A DNA stretch of 64,000 nt from assembly GCA_964653285.1 (NCBI GenBank), contig CAZZEX010000001.1, positions 62,001 to 126,000 on the forward strand. The letters run 5' to 3'. Under the pieces are notes generated by a model. It saw only the letters and a program-made list of their open reading frames with translations, searched no databases and was not told where the DNA came from. Source of the DNA: CAZZEX01 sp964653285. GTDB lineage: Bacteria; Chloroflexota; Anaerolineae; B4-G1. Position 1 is the stretch's first letter; each line of letters starts with the position of its first letter. A program made the position numbers and the translations under genes. Shown piece after piece: positions 24,677 to 32,224 of this stretch.

Positions 24677-27600
24677 TCACGGCCCAGGCAGCGGCCGATC
24701 ATCCGCAGGGGGCATCGCAGAGCCTTGGTCTCCCTGCCAGGCTATGTCGGCGGCCATAATCTGGCGGTTGACGGACATCTCTTCCAGGTACCGCTGGCGC
24801 TGCTCTGGGTCGGGGATGCGGTTGGCCTTCGCCTCAACGATAGCCACCGCCCACCGCTCCTGCTCTTCGGCCTCCTGGATGCGTCCCAGAACCCGCAGGG
24901 CCTGGGCGTGGGCCTGATGGGCCTGCTCGGTGCCGATCCAACCTTCGTGGGCCTGCGGCACCAGGGCGACGGCCCGCTCGGTGTGCTCCAGGGCTGCCAC
25001 AGGATCACCCTGAGCCAACAAGGCCAGGCCAGTCTCCATCTCGCCCCACATCTCGCACACCGGCAGTTTGCTTTCCTGGGCCACGCGCACCGCTTCAACA
25101 GCAGATTTCAGGGCGCTGCCAGGATCTCCCCTGTGTCGTTCGGCGCGGGCCAGGGCCGCCAGTCCCGCCGCCAGGTTCTCCTGGCACTCGCTTTCCCGGG
25201 CTAGTGCCACCGCTTCGGTCAGGCGCCGATGGGCTGCCAGCGGCTGGCCGGCTGCCATCTCCACCAGCCCCAGCCCGATGAGCGCCTCGGCCAGACGCCG
25301 GCGGTGAGCCACCGAACGAGCACGCTCGGCGGCGCTCTCCAGCCGGCGCCGGGCCTCGGCGTAGTCGCCCAGGTGGTAGAAGGCCAGTCCCCACCCAACC
25401 TCGGCCGCCACGACACCATGCTCGCTGTGCACCGCCTGTTGTATAGGCAAGGCCTGCCGGAAGCGGTCGGCTGCGGCGACATAGCGACCCCGGTACAGTT
25501 CCCAGTAGCCCAGGTAGGTCAGGGCGTATGCTTCGGCCGGCCGGGCGTGGATGCGTCGAGCCAGGGCCAGGCTCTCGATCAGGTGCTCCTCGGCTGCGGC
25601 GAAGTGCCTTAACTTCAGGTGCAGAAAGCCGGTGTCCAGGAGATTCCAGGCTATGCGGTTGTGGTCGCCCACCGTCAGGTTGCACACATAAGCCTCCTGC
25701 TGATAGGCAAGAGAGCGGGCGTAGTTCCCCAGGTGGAGGTACACGTAGCCCAGGAAGTGGGTGATGCGTCCCCGCATTTCCGGGCCGGCTTCTTCACCGG
25801 CCTCGACCAGGGCGGACTCCAGGGCGGCCAGTGCCGGCTGTGGCTGGCCCAGGAAATAGTGGGCGAAGCCAATGTGGGCCAGAAGACGGCAGTGGGCCGA
25901 AGCATCGCCTAAGCGGTCGGCCAGGGCCAGGCCCTCCTCGGCCATGGCAATGGCCTCTCTGTACTGTCCGCCCAGGTTCAGATAGCGCACCCGGTAGATC
26001 AACGCCTGCCGGCGCAAGTTCTCATCGTGACTGGCCTCGGCCAGGGCGGCCAGCGCTGACAGGTCGGCATCCCGTTCCGCCAGCCGGCCCTGCAGGTGGC
26101 GCTGCTGGGCACGGTCCACCAGCACCTGCCCGCGTTGGGCCAGGCAGTCCGCCCGCGTGCGGTCGGGGTCAAGCCGGTCCAATAAATCTAGCATCCGCCC
26201 CAGATACCGTTCAGCATCCTGCCAGGCAAACAGCGCCTCGGCCTTCCGAACAGCCAGGTCGTAGTAGTGCAGCGCCTTCGTCGTCTCGCCCCCGGCATCG
26301 AAATGGTGAGCCACCTCGCCAGGTGCGTCGGGCTGGCCAGCGTACAGCCGTTCCATTGCCTCACCCACCAGCCGGTGGAGCCGCTGGCGGCGGCGGTAGT
26401 GCAGTCCCCGGTAGATCACCTCCCGCACCAGGTGGTGATCGAACTCGTAGTCCCGGGCGGAAGGGCCGCTGCCTTCACGGACGAGGCGGCGGCGCAGAAG
26501 CTCGTCCAGCGCCTCCAGCGTCGCCTCCTCGCCCTGACCCCACGCCTGCTCCAGCACGCCGAAGTCAAAGGTGCGCCCGACGACGGCCACGACGGCAGTC
26601 GCCTCGCGGGCCGATAGCGAGAGCCGCCCCAGGCGCATCTGAACGACCTGGCGCACCGAGGCCGGAATGGGCAGGCTGGCCGGCGCAGTCTCCTCGACCC
26701 AGCGCCCCCCGACCGGCCACACCCGTCCCTCCTCGAAGAGGGCCCGCAGGGTCTCCAGCGTGAAGAAGGGATTCCCTTCCGTCTGGCGGTAGATGCGTGC
26801 TACCAGGGCATCGCTGGCGCCGACCATCCAGTGGCCCAGGGCTTCTTGCGGCAGGCGGGCCAGTTCCAGCCGCGTTGCCAGCCCCTCTCGTTGCAACTGG
26901 AGCGCCAGACCGTGCAGTGTATGGTTGGGGCCGACCTCCTCACGCTGGCAGGTGGCGACTAGCAGGACAGGCGCTTGGGGGAGACGGCGGGCCAGGTAGT
27001 GCAGCCAGGCCAGCGTCGAATCGTGGGCCCAGTGCAGGTCCTCCAGCACCAGCAGGAGGGGGTTCTGCCGCGCCAGGTCGAGCAGGAAGAGGGTCAAAGC
27101 GTCGAAGAGGCGGGCCTGCTCCTGGTTGGTGGGCTCCCCCCCTCTCCCCTCCTCACGTGGGGGGGATGAAGGGGGGGGTGGGAGTTGCTCGCCCAGTTCG
27201 GGGGCCAGGCGGGTCAGTTCGGCCGCCTGCCAGAGAGGTAGACGCTCCAAAACGCGCGCACCCGTGGCGGCGAGGACCGCACGCAGGAGGTCCGCCAGCG
27301 GACCGTGGGGTAGGGCGTGCTCGTACTCGTAGCAGCGCCCGCAGGCAACCCACCCACCCCGCTGCCGGACGTGCTGGCCCAGTTCCTCGACCAGGCGAGT
27401 CTTGCCAATGCCGGCCTCGCCGCTCATCAACACCAGGTGGCCTCGACCAGACCTGGCCCGCTCCCAATGGGCCAGCAGTGTCCCCCACTCGGCTTCCCGC
27501 CCCACGAAGGGGGGACGCTCCAGGACAAGGGCTGGCTGGCTGCGCGGCGGAGGGCCACGTTGCGCCAGAGCCCCCTCACCGGGCCCACGTCGCCAGGCGA

Positions 27601-28345
27601 GGCCCAGCAGTTCGTCACACAGGGCGACCGTCTCCGGCGCTGGCTCGACGCCCAGTTCGGTCCGCAGCACGGCGCGGCACCAGCGGGCATGTCGCACCGC
27701 CTCGACCCGGTTGCCCAGCCGCACGTGCAGCCGGATGGCCCTGCGATGCACGTCCTCCCGGAGCGGGTCGCGGGCCAGGAGCAACCCCGCGTAGTGCAGT
27801 GCCTCCTCCGGCTGGTCCAGCGCCTGGTGGGCTACCACTAATTGCTCCAGGGCTTGGAGATAGAGCCCCTCCAGACGATAACGCTCCTCGAGACACCAGT
27901 CGTCGTAGAAGCCCTCCAGAAAGTCGCCCCGGTACAACTGGATGCAAGAGGCAAGAGGCAGGAGACAGGAGACAGGAATCCTGCATCTTGCATCTTGTAT
28001 CTTGCATCTTGCATCCTGCATCCTGCTTGCGAACTCCTCCACATCCAGCCAATAGTCGCTATGAGGGTTGAACCGCACTGTCTGCGCATCGGCCAGGATG
28101 TAGTCGCCGGGGGGGAGGACGCGACGGACGTGCCACAAGGCAGTGCTCAGGCTGCGCAGTGCTCTGTCGCGGGGACGCTCGGGCCAGAAGAGATCGGCCA
28201 GTCGCTCGCGGGGATGGGATCGTTCGCGGTAAGTGACCAGGTAGGCCAGGAGGGAGCGTGCCTTGAGGGTAGCGGGCGGCGGCAGAGGCTCGTCGCCGCC
28301 GCGCAGTTCGAATCCGCCCAGCAGGCAAATCTTGAGCGTGGTCAT
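24677..28345 (-). CDS. BTAD (SARP-type) transcriptional regulator with AAA ATPase and TPR repeats
   Basis: 1222 residues, a large cytoplasmic regulator of the AfsR/MalT style. Residues 1-95: OmpR-type winged helix (LKICLLGGFELR...LLAYLVTYRERSHPRERLADLFWP...LWHVRRVL). Residues about 96-250: BTAD helical domain (YRGDFLEGFYDDW, EEALHYAGLLLARDPLREDVHRR split by short gaps). Residues about 280-640: AAA domain with FVGREAEW, Walker A GEAGIGKT and Walker B LLLVLEDLHWAHD. The rest is TPR-like (YLGYWELYRGRYVAAADRF). Two stretches do not belong to the family: a QDARCKIQDARCRI segment inside the BTAD domain and a PPPPSSPPREEGRGGEP segment in the AAA part, each encoded by a palindromic repeat read in frame. 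Transcribed away from the 28550 gene; a target cannot be named. Confidence 0.88.
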   Translation of the reverse strand: MTTLKICLLGGFELRGGDEPLPPPATLKARSLLAYLVTYRERSHPRERLADLFWPERPRDRALRSLSTALWHVRRVLPPGDYILADAQTVRFNPHSDYWLDVEEFASRMQDARCKIQDARCRIPVSCLLPLASCIQLYRGDFLEGFYDDWCLEERYRLEGLYLQALEQLVVAHQALDQPEEALHYAGLLLARDPLREDVHRRAIRLHVRLGNRVEAVRHARWCRAVLRTELGVEPAPETVALCDELLGLAWRRGPGEGALAQRGPPPRSQPALVLERPPFVGREAEWGTLLAHWERARSGRGHLVLMSGEAGIGKTRLVEELGQHVRQRGGWVACGRCYEYEHALPHGPLADLLRAVLAATGARVLERLPLWQAAELTRLAPELGEQLPPPPSSPPREEGRGGEPTNQEQARLFDALTLFLLDLARQNPLLLVLEDLHWAHDSTLAWLHYLARRLPQAPVLLVATCQREEVGPNHTLHGLALQLQREGLATRLELARLPQEALGHWMVGASDALVARIYRQTEGNPFFTLETLRALFEEGRVWPVGGRWVEETAPASLPIPASVRQVVQMRLGRLSLSAREATAVVAVVGRTFDFGVLEQAWGQGEEATLEALDELLRRRLVREGSGPSARDYEFDHHLVREVIYRGLHYRRRQRLHRLVGEAMERLYAGQPDAPGEVAHHFDAGGETTKALHYYDLAVRKAEALFAWQDAERYLGRMLDLLDRLDPDRTRADCLAQRGQVLVDRAQQRHLQGRLAERDADLSALAALAEASHDENLRRQALIYRVRYLNLGGQYREAIAMAEEGLALADRLGDASAHCRLLAHIGFAHYFLGQPQPALAALESALVEAGEEAGPEMRGRITHFLGYVYLHLGNYARSLAYQQEAYVCNLTVGDHNRIAWNLLDTGFLHLKLRHFAAAEEHLIESLALARRIHARPAEAYALTYLGYWELYRGRYVAAADRFRQALPIQQAVHSEHGVVAAEVGWGLAFYHLGDYAEARRRLESAAERARSVAHRRRLAEALIGLGLVEMAAGQPLAAHRRLTEAVALARESECQENLAAGLAALARAERHRGDPGSALKSAVEAVRVAQESKLPVCEMWGEMETGLALLAQGDPVAALEHTERAVALVPQAHEGWIGTEQAHQAHAQALRVLGRIQEAEEQERWAVAIVEAKANRIPDPEQRQRYLEEMSVNRQIMAADIAWQGDQGSAMPPADDRPLPGP
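27135..27190. repeat. CCCCTC...CACGTG...GGGGG palindromic repeat inside the BTAD regulator
   Basis: Pyrimidine-rich left arm, central CACGTG, purine-rich right arm. Read in frame as Pro/Ser then Arg/Glu/Gly. Confidence 0.65.
27945..28031. repeat. GCATCTTGCATCTTG / AGGAGACAGGAGAC repeat inside the BTAD regulator
   Basis: Tandem 7-bp GCATCTT-type units on one side and AGGAGAC/AGGCAAG units on the other. Read in frame, they add about 27 residues between LDVEEFASR and IQLYRGDFLEG. Confidence 0.7.
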
Positions 28346-28500
28346 TGCTCCGTTTTGGTAAATTGGTAGATTGGGCCGGAGCGTTGGAGGCTACTGACTG
28401 ACGGCTAACTGCTAACGACTAATGTTGCCGGGTTTAAGTATGGCAGCAGTGACGTAGTTTGTCAAGTCCACGCGGGACCTCGCCCCTCCAAAATCCGCGT

Positions 28501-28529
28501 TTGCCACTCCTGCCACTAGCGAGTACAAT
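28501..28529 (+). promoter_or_regulatory. Candidate sigma70-type promoter for the 28550 gene
   Basis: TTGCCA, 17-bp spacer, TACAAT, 20 bp before the start codon. Confidence 0.55.
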
Positions 28530-28549
28530 TGCTGGAGGGAGCGATCAAG

Positions 28550-29440
28550 ATGACCAGATCTCAAATTGGACGTTGCTTATTGTTCATTGTTCATTGTTCA
28601 TTGTTCATTGTCCTGGCTGCATGCGCACGCCCCGACAACGCCTGGGAGCGCATAAGCGAGACCGGCATCCTGCGCGTGGGGATGGACGCCAGTTTCCCGC
28701 CCTTTGAGACCATCGCCGCCGACGGGACGTTGGTCGGGTTCGATGCGGACCTGGCGCGGGAGTTGGGACGGCGGCTGGGGCCTGCCCTGAGCGCTGGCCC
28801 TGAGCGAAGCCGAAGAGAAGCCGAAGGGGTCGAGGTGCAGTTCGTCGCCAACCTGCCCTATGACGGTCTCTACGATGCGCTGGCGGTGGGTCGCGTGGAC
28901 GTCGTCATCTCCGCGCTCGTCGTCAACCCCGCTCGTACGGCCGATTTCGCCTACTCGACCCCCTACTTCGACGCCGGGCAGGTGCTGGTGGTGCGTGAGG
29001 GGGGACCCGGCATTGAGGAGCGGTGCCCTGAGCCTTGTCCTGAGCTTTATCGAAGGGCTGTCGAAGGGATGGCCGACCTGAGCGGGCGCACGCTGGCGGT
29101 GGAATTTGGCACGCAGGGGGACCTGGAGGCGCGGAAGTGGGCGCGGAGGTTGTCCGACCTTACCGTCGTGCCCTGTCAGACAGTGGCCGAGGCGCTGGTG
29201 GCGGTCGTGGCGGGGAAAACCGACGCTGCGCTGGTGGATCACGTCTCGGCGCTGGCGGCGACTGGAGCAGGAAGCGAACTGCTCATCGTGGGGGAGCCGG
29301 TCGTCGGGGAGCCCTACGCCATAGCCGTGCATCGGGAAAGCCGGCACCTGCTGCGGGTGATCAACCAGGCGCTGGCGGAGATGGAGGCGGATGGGACGGT
29401 AGAGATGTTGGCAGCCCGGTGGCTGGAGGGAGGATCATAG
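28550..29440 (+). CDS. Amino-acid ABC transporter substrate-binding lipoprotein (family 3), with two in-frame repeat insertions
   Basis: 296 residues from the ATG at 28550 (GGAGGGA nine bases upstream). Lipoprotein signal ends in FIVLAAC. The body is a bacterial extracellular solute-binding protein family 3: LRVGMDASFPPFETIAADGT, VGFDADLARELGRRL, ANLPYDGLYDALAVGRVDVVIS, FAYSTPYFDAGQVLVV, LAVEFGTQGDLEA, INQALAEMEADGTVEML. Two stretches interrupt the family pattern: PALSAGPERSRREAEG before VEVQFVAN and RCPEPCPELYRRAVEG before MADLSGRTLAV. Both come from the CCTGAGC...TCGAAGG repeat. The hydrophobic core of the signal peptide comes from tandem TTCATTG units. The partner permease and ATPase genes lie downstream on the opposite strand, so this may be a second receptor for that transporter. 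Confidence 0.85.
   Translation: MTRSQIGRCLLFIVHCSLFIVLAACARPDNAWERISETGILRVGMDASFPPFETIAADGTLVGFDADLARELGRRLGPALSAGPERSRREAEGVEVQFVANLPYDGLYDALAVGRVDVVISALVVNPARTADFAYSTPYFDAGQVLVVREGGPGIEERCPEPCPELYRRAVEGMADLSGRTLAVEFGTQGDLEARKWARRLSDLTVVPCQTVAEALVAVVAGKTDAALVDHVSALAATGAGSELLIVGEPVVGEPYAIAVHRESRHLLRVINQALAEMEADGTVEMLAARWLEGGS
28780..28832. repeat. CCTGAGC...CGAAG palindromic repeat, first copy in the 28550 gene
   Basis: CCTGCCCTGAGCGCTGGC then CCTGAGCGAAGCCGAAG: repeated GCCCTGAGC and GCCGAAG arms. Read in frame. Confidence 0.6.
29021..29069. repeat. CCTGAGC...TCGAAGG palindromic repeat, second copy in the 28550 gene
   Basis: GCCCTGAGCC, GTCCTGAGC, then TTATCGAAGGGC and TGTCGAAGGGA. Same family as 603-640. 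Confidence 0.65.
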
Positions 29441-29536
29441 GTGTTGCAAGAGCACACGGCCGGCCGCCGCCTTGGCAAATCCTATCTTGCGGAAGGCCCC
29501 GGCTGGGCTGCCCCCAGGATTTGAGTATGTCCGCCC

Positions 29537-30274
29537 TCACTGATGCAGGATTTGGCTCAGGAACTGCCTGGTCCGCTCTTCCTTGGGCGCGGTGAATAAT
29601 TCTTCCGGCGTGTCTTCCTCAACGATGGAGCCGTTGTCCATGATAATAACCCGATCGGCGGCCGCCCTGGTGAAACCCATCTCGTGGGAGACGACCACCA
29701 TCGTCATTCCCTCTCGCGCCAGATCCAGCATCACGTCCAGCACCCCTTTGATCATCTCTGGGTCGAGGGCCGAAGTGGGCTCGTCGAAGAGCATGATCTT
29801 GGGATTCATCGCCAATGCGCGGGCGATGGCTACCCGTTGCTGCTGACCGCCGGAGAGTTGGGAGGGGTAGGAATCCCACTTCTCAGGAATGCCCACCTTG
29901 GCCAATTGCTCCCGGGCGGTGGCCTCTGCCTCTTCCTGATTGCGCTTGCGTACAACACGTTGGGCCAGGGTGATGTTCTCCAAGGCCGTCAGGTGCGGGA
30001 AGAGGTTGAACAGTTGGAAAACCATCCCAATCTCGGCCCGTACCTCGTTGATGTTCGGTGCCTCGGTAAGGGAGACACCATCAATAATGATGCGTCCGCT
30101 GTCTATCGGCTCCAGGTTGTTGATACAGCGCAGGAGAGTGGACTTGCCCGCGCCCGAGGGACCGATGATGACCACGACTTCTCCCGGGGCAATTTCTGTA
30201 TTGACGTCAACGACGGCTTTCACGTGGCCAAAACTCTTGTAGACGTGTTCTATCACGATGATAGGCTCACTCAA
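29537..30274 (-). CDS. Polar amino-acid ABC transporter ATP-binding protein (GlnQ/HisP type)
   Basis: 245 residues, cytoplasmic ATPase of an amino-acid importer. Walker A GPSGAGKST at 38-46, Q-loop region MVFQLFNLFPHLTALENI, signature LSGGQQQR near 140, Walker B IMLFDEPTSALDPE near 160, H-loop VVSHEMGF. The start codon is TTG at 30274, seven bases after AGGAGG, and it overlaps the end of the permease gene by 8 bp, so the two are coupled. Direction of transcription: substrate-binding protein, corrinoid gene, permease, ATPase, all minus strand, although gaps before the permease are long. Confidence 0.95.
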   Translation of the reverse strand: MSEPIIVIEHVYKSFGHVKAVVDVNTEIAPGEVVVIIGPSGAGKSTLLRCINNLEPIDSGRIIIDGVSLTEAPNINEVRAEIGMVFQLFNLFPHLTALENITLAQRVVRKRNQEEAEATAREQLAKVGIPEKWDSYPSQLSGGQQQRVAIARALAMNPKIMLFDEPTSALDPEMIKGVLDVMLDLAREGMTMVVVSHEMGFTRAAADRVIIMDNGSIVEEDTPEELFTAPKEERTRQFLSQILHQ

Positions 30275-31052
30275 TGGCTGTCCTCCTTTCGACGATACGC
30301 ACCAGAAGGGATAGGAACAGAGTCAATATCAGATATAAGAGTGCGACAGTGTTATATCCCTCGAAGGCACGGAAGGTACGGGACACGTATAAGCGTCCCA
30401 TCTGCAAGAGGTCTGGTAAGGCGATGACAGCGATCAGCGAGGAGTCCTTGAGCATAGCGATAAAGTCGTTGCCCAGGGGGGGGAGAATGCGACGAATGGC
30501 CTGGGGCAGGATGACATACCGCATGGCCTGCATGTAACTCATACCCAGAGAGCGCGCGGCTTCCATCTGTCCACGTTCGATGGACTGGATTCCGCCCCGG
30601 TAGACCTCGGCCAGATAAGCGCCATAACATATCGCTATGCCGAGAACCGCAGCCGGCATGCCTTGCAGGTTTATCCTTCCACCGGTGGCATCGCGTAACA
30701 TGGGGGTGATGACGTACCCCATGTACAGGATGGTAACCAGGAGGGGAACACCCCGCATTACCTCCACGTAGAGGGTGGATACAGCGTACAAGACAGGATT
30801 TTTGGTCACCCGCATCAAGCCAAAGATCAGGCCCACCACCAGCGCAATGGCATAAGAGATGAAGGTAACCTGCAAGGTAAGCCTTAATCCATCCATCACA
30901 AATCGAATGACTGTGAGATATGTTTCAGAGGTCAACACTGACCAGCCAATGGCGAGACCCACGATGGACAGGATGACCACCCACCAAGGAATGCGCTCCC
31001 AGGGAATGGGTAACGCTCTGCCTCTTCTCAGTTTTTCTGTTTCAGCAGTCAT
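30267..31052 (-). CDS. Polar amino-acid ABC transporter permease (GlnP/HisM type)
   Basis: 261 residues from the ATG at 31052 (GGGGAGTGAAT upstream). Hydrophobic segments at about 24-45, 55-85, 92-112, 145-165 and 225-250 give the usual five-helix subunit. The EAA loop reads EAARSLGMSYMQAMRYVILPQA, split from IRRILPPLGN, which contacts the ATPase. It is one half of the membrane channel; a second permease is not present, so it probably acts as a homodimer. A longer frame upstream has no ribosome-binding site. A GGCCTGTTGTGTG repeat copy lies between it and the corrinoid gene. Confidence 0.93.
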   Translation of the reverse strand: MTAETEKLRRGRALPIPWERIPWWVVILSIVGLAIGWSVLTSETYLTVIRFVMDGLRLTLQVTFISYAIALVVGLIFGLMRVTKNPVLYAVSTLYVEVMRGVPLLVTILYMGYVITPMLRDATGGRINLQGMPAAVLGIAICYGAYLAEVYRGGIQSIERGQMEAARSLGMSYMQAMRYVILPQAIRRILPPLGNDFIAMLKDSSLIAVIALPDLLQMGRLYVSRTFRAFEGYNTVALLYLILTLFLSLLVRIVERRTAIE

Positions 31053-31063
31053 ATTCACTCCCC

Positions 31064-31084
31064 AAGGCCTGTTGTGTGGAAGGG
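31064..31084. repeat. Solo copy of the AAGGCCTGTTGTGTG(G/A)AAGGG repeat
   Basis: Matches 32056-32076 at 20 of 21 positions by eye. Confidence 0.6.
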
Positions 31085-31090
31085 TACCGG

Positions 31091-31753
31091 CTAATACGGG
31101 AACTCCACCCCCATTGCTGCTACCTGGTCCTTCACATTCTTGTACATATCCAGGTACCAGGGCAGGGGGCGGGCGGTGCGGACGTCGTAACACTCCTGTA
31201 CGGCGGCACCTTGCATCCTTCTTTCCGTCATCACGCGCTCCAGGATCTCAACGGTCACTCCTGCGATCTCGCCCCAGCTATCGGCGCCGCATTTCTCCAC
31301 CCACTCTCGAGTCACCGGGGCCCCGCCGAGGATCACGTGGTGTTCATCGCGGATGCCCTTCTCCTTGAGAAACTCGATGATTTCCTTCTGGCTGGGCAAC
31401 GTCGTAGTCATCAGTGAAGAAACGCCGATGATATCGGCGTGCACCTCCTCGGCCTTGCGTACAAAGTCCAGGGCGTTGACGTTGATCCCCAGATCGTACA
31501 CCTCGAAGCCCTGAACCCGGAGCAAGGTGATCACGATCATCACCGACCGCATAGCCTGAGCAGCCAGCATCATCTCCGGCAAGAAGATCTCCATCCGGGC
31601 GAACCGGTCTCCGACCTCGCGCATCCCGGCGGTCAGTGCTTCGACGATTTCATCTACGGCCTCGCCGTCCTGAATCACCTTCTTCGCGGCGACAACGGCC
31701 TCTGCTTCATCTCCGTTTTGGACGGCCTCAACCAACGTTTGTAACGTGGTCAC
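31091..31753 (-). CDS. Methyltransferase corrinoid protein with the cobalamin-binding motif deleted
   Basis: 220 residues, GTG start at 31753 with GGAGG nine bases upstream. The N-terminal helical cap of corrinoid proteins is clear (VEAVQNGDEAEAVVAAKKVIQ, MREVGDRFARMEIFLPEMMLAA). Its end AQAMR runs directly into VMIVITLLRVQGFEVYDLGINV, which in family members follows the GTVxGDxHDIGKN block. So about 30-40 residues are missing, including the DxHxxG motif whose histidine binds cobalt. The rest of the Rossmann-like domain is intact (ADIIGVSSLMTTT, VILGGAPVTREWVEKCGADSWGE), with an extra 45-residue tail. No methyltransferase gene is nearby. The frame stays open, so the product may be stable but should not bind B12 in the normal base-off manner. 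Confidence 0.8.
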   Translation of the reverse strand: MTTLQTLVEAVQNGDEAEAVVAAKKVIQDGEAVDEIVEALTAGMREVGDRFARMEIFLPEMMLAAQAMRSVMIVITLLRVQGFEVYDLGINVNALDFVRKAEEVHADIIGVSSLMTTTLPSQKEIIEFLKEKGIRDEHHVILGGAPVTREWVEKCGADSWGEIAGVTVEILERVMTERRMQGAAVQECYDVRTARPLPWYLDMYKNVKDQVAAMGVEFPY

Positions 31754-31780
31754 TTCCTGAATCCTCCAATCTTCCGCTTG

Positions 31781-32082
31781 CTAGTGCCGTTTCACACAAT
31801 TAACTTGGAGGAGAATAACCACTCAGGGTGAGGTACTCTCGCTGTCGCCGCCCTCAGGGACGAGGGCTGGGAGCCTGAAAACAACTGGCCTGCGACAGGC
31901 TCAGTAGTAACCTTCAGACGGGAATTCCTAATCCTCGGCTCCCTTGACATTTATGGGTGGACACGCCTTAACAAAGCCTCGTGCGGCCCTCCGAATGTGA
32001 GGGCATAATGCTGTCTTGGTCTCAGAATGCCAGATAGGGCGGTTCTGAAAAAGTTAAGGCCTGTTGTGTGAAAGGGCGCTAA
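31781..32082. mobile_element. Possible ~300-bp non-autonomous element with related terminal repeats
   Basis: Left end (31781-31804) read in reverse is GTTAATTGTGTGAAACGGCACTAG; the right end (32053-32082) reads GTTAA-ggcctg-TTGTGTGAAAGGGCGCTAA with the same order of blocks. The ends are therefore imperfect inverted repeats. No transposase is inside. No target duplication was identified. Confidence 0.4.
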
Positions 32083-32136
32083 GGCCGGTTTTCGGAGAGG
32101 CTCCCAGAGCCCGCCGCCTGGCGGGTTAAGGGAGAG

Positions 32137-32167
32137 CATCGGTGGGGGTTGAGAGCCCCCACCGATG
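32137..32167 (-). terminator. Hairpin terminator after the tandem substrate-binding-protein gene
   Basis: Perfect 12-bp stem CATCGGTGGGGG/CCCCCACCGATG with a 7-nt loop, 58 bp past the stop codon. Confidence 0.7.
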
Positions 32168-32224
32168 GGGAACTCCGCTCTTACTTAAACGGGCTCTGGC
32201 TCAGAAGCAAGGGGCACTTCCCCC

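Larger units (their letters stand above)
31754..32224. other. 471-bp intergenic region holding a possible mini-transposon and a terminator
   Basis: No convincing gene. It contains an inverted-repeat-bounded segment (31781-32082) and the hairpin at 32137-32167. A 62-codon minus-strand frame at 31951-32139 has no recognisable product. Confidence 0.5.

Noticed and set aside
29441..29536. CAAATCCT/AGGATTTG inverted repeat between convergent genes as a terminator
   Set aside because: Arms of 8 bp are 32 bases apart with no T tract; too weak to call.
31951..32139. 62-codon minus-strand frame in the possible mini-element
   Set aside because: No ribosome-binding site, no known motif, and it overlaps the terminator hairpin.
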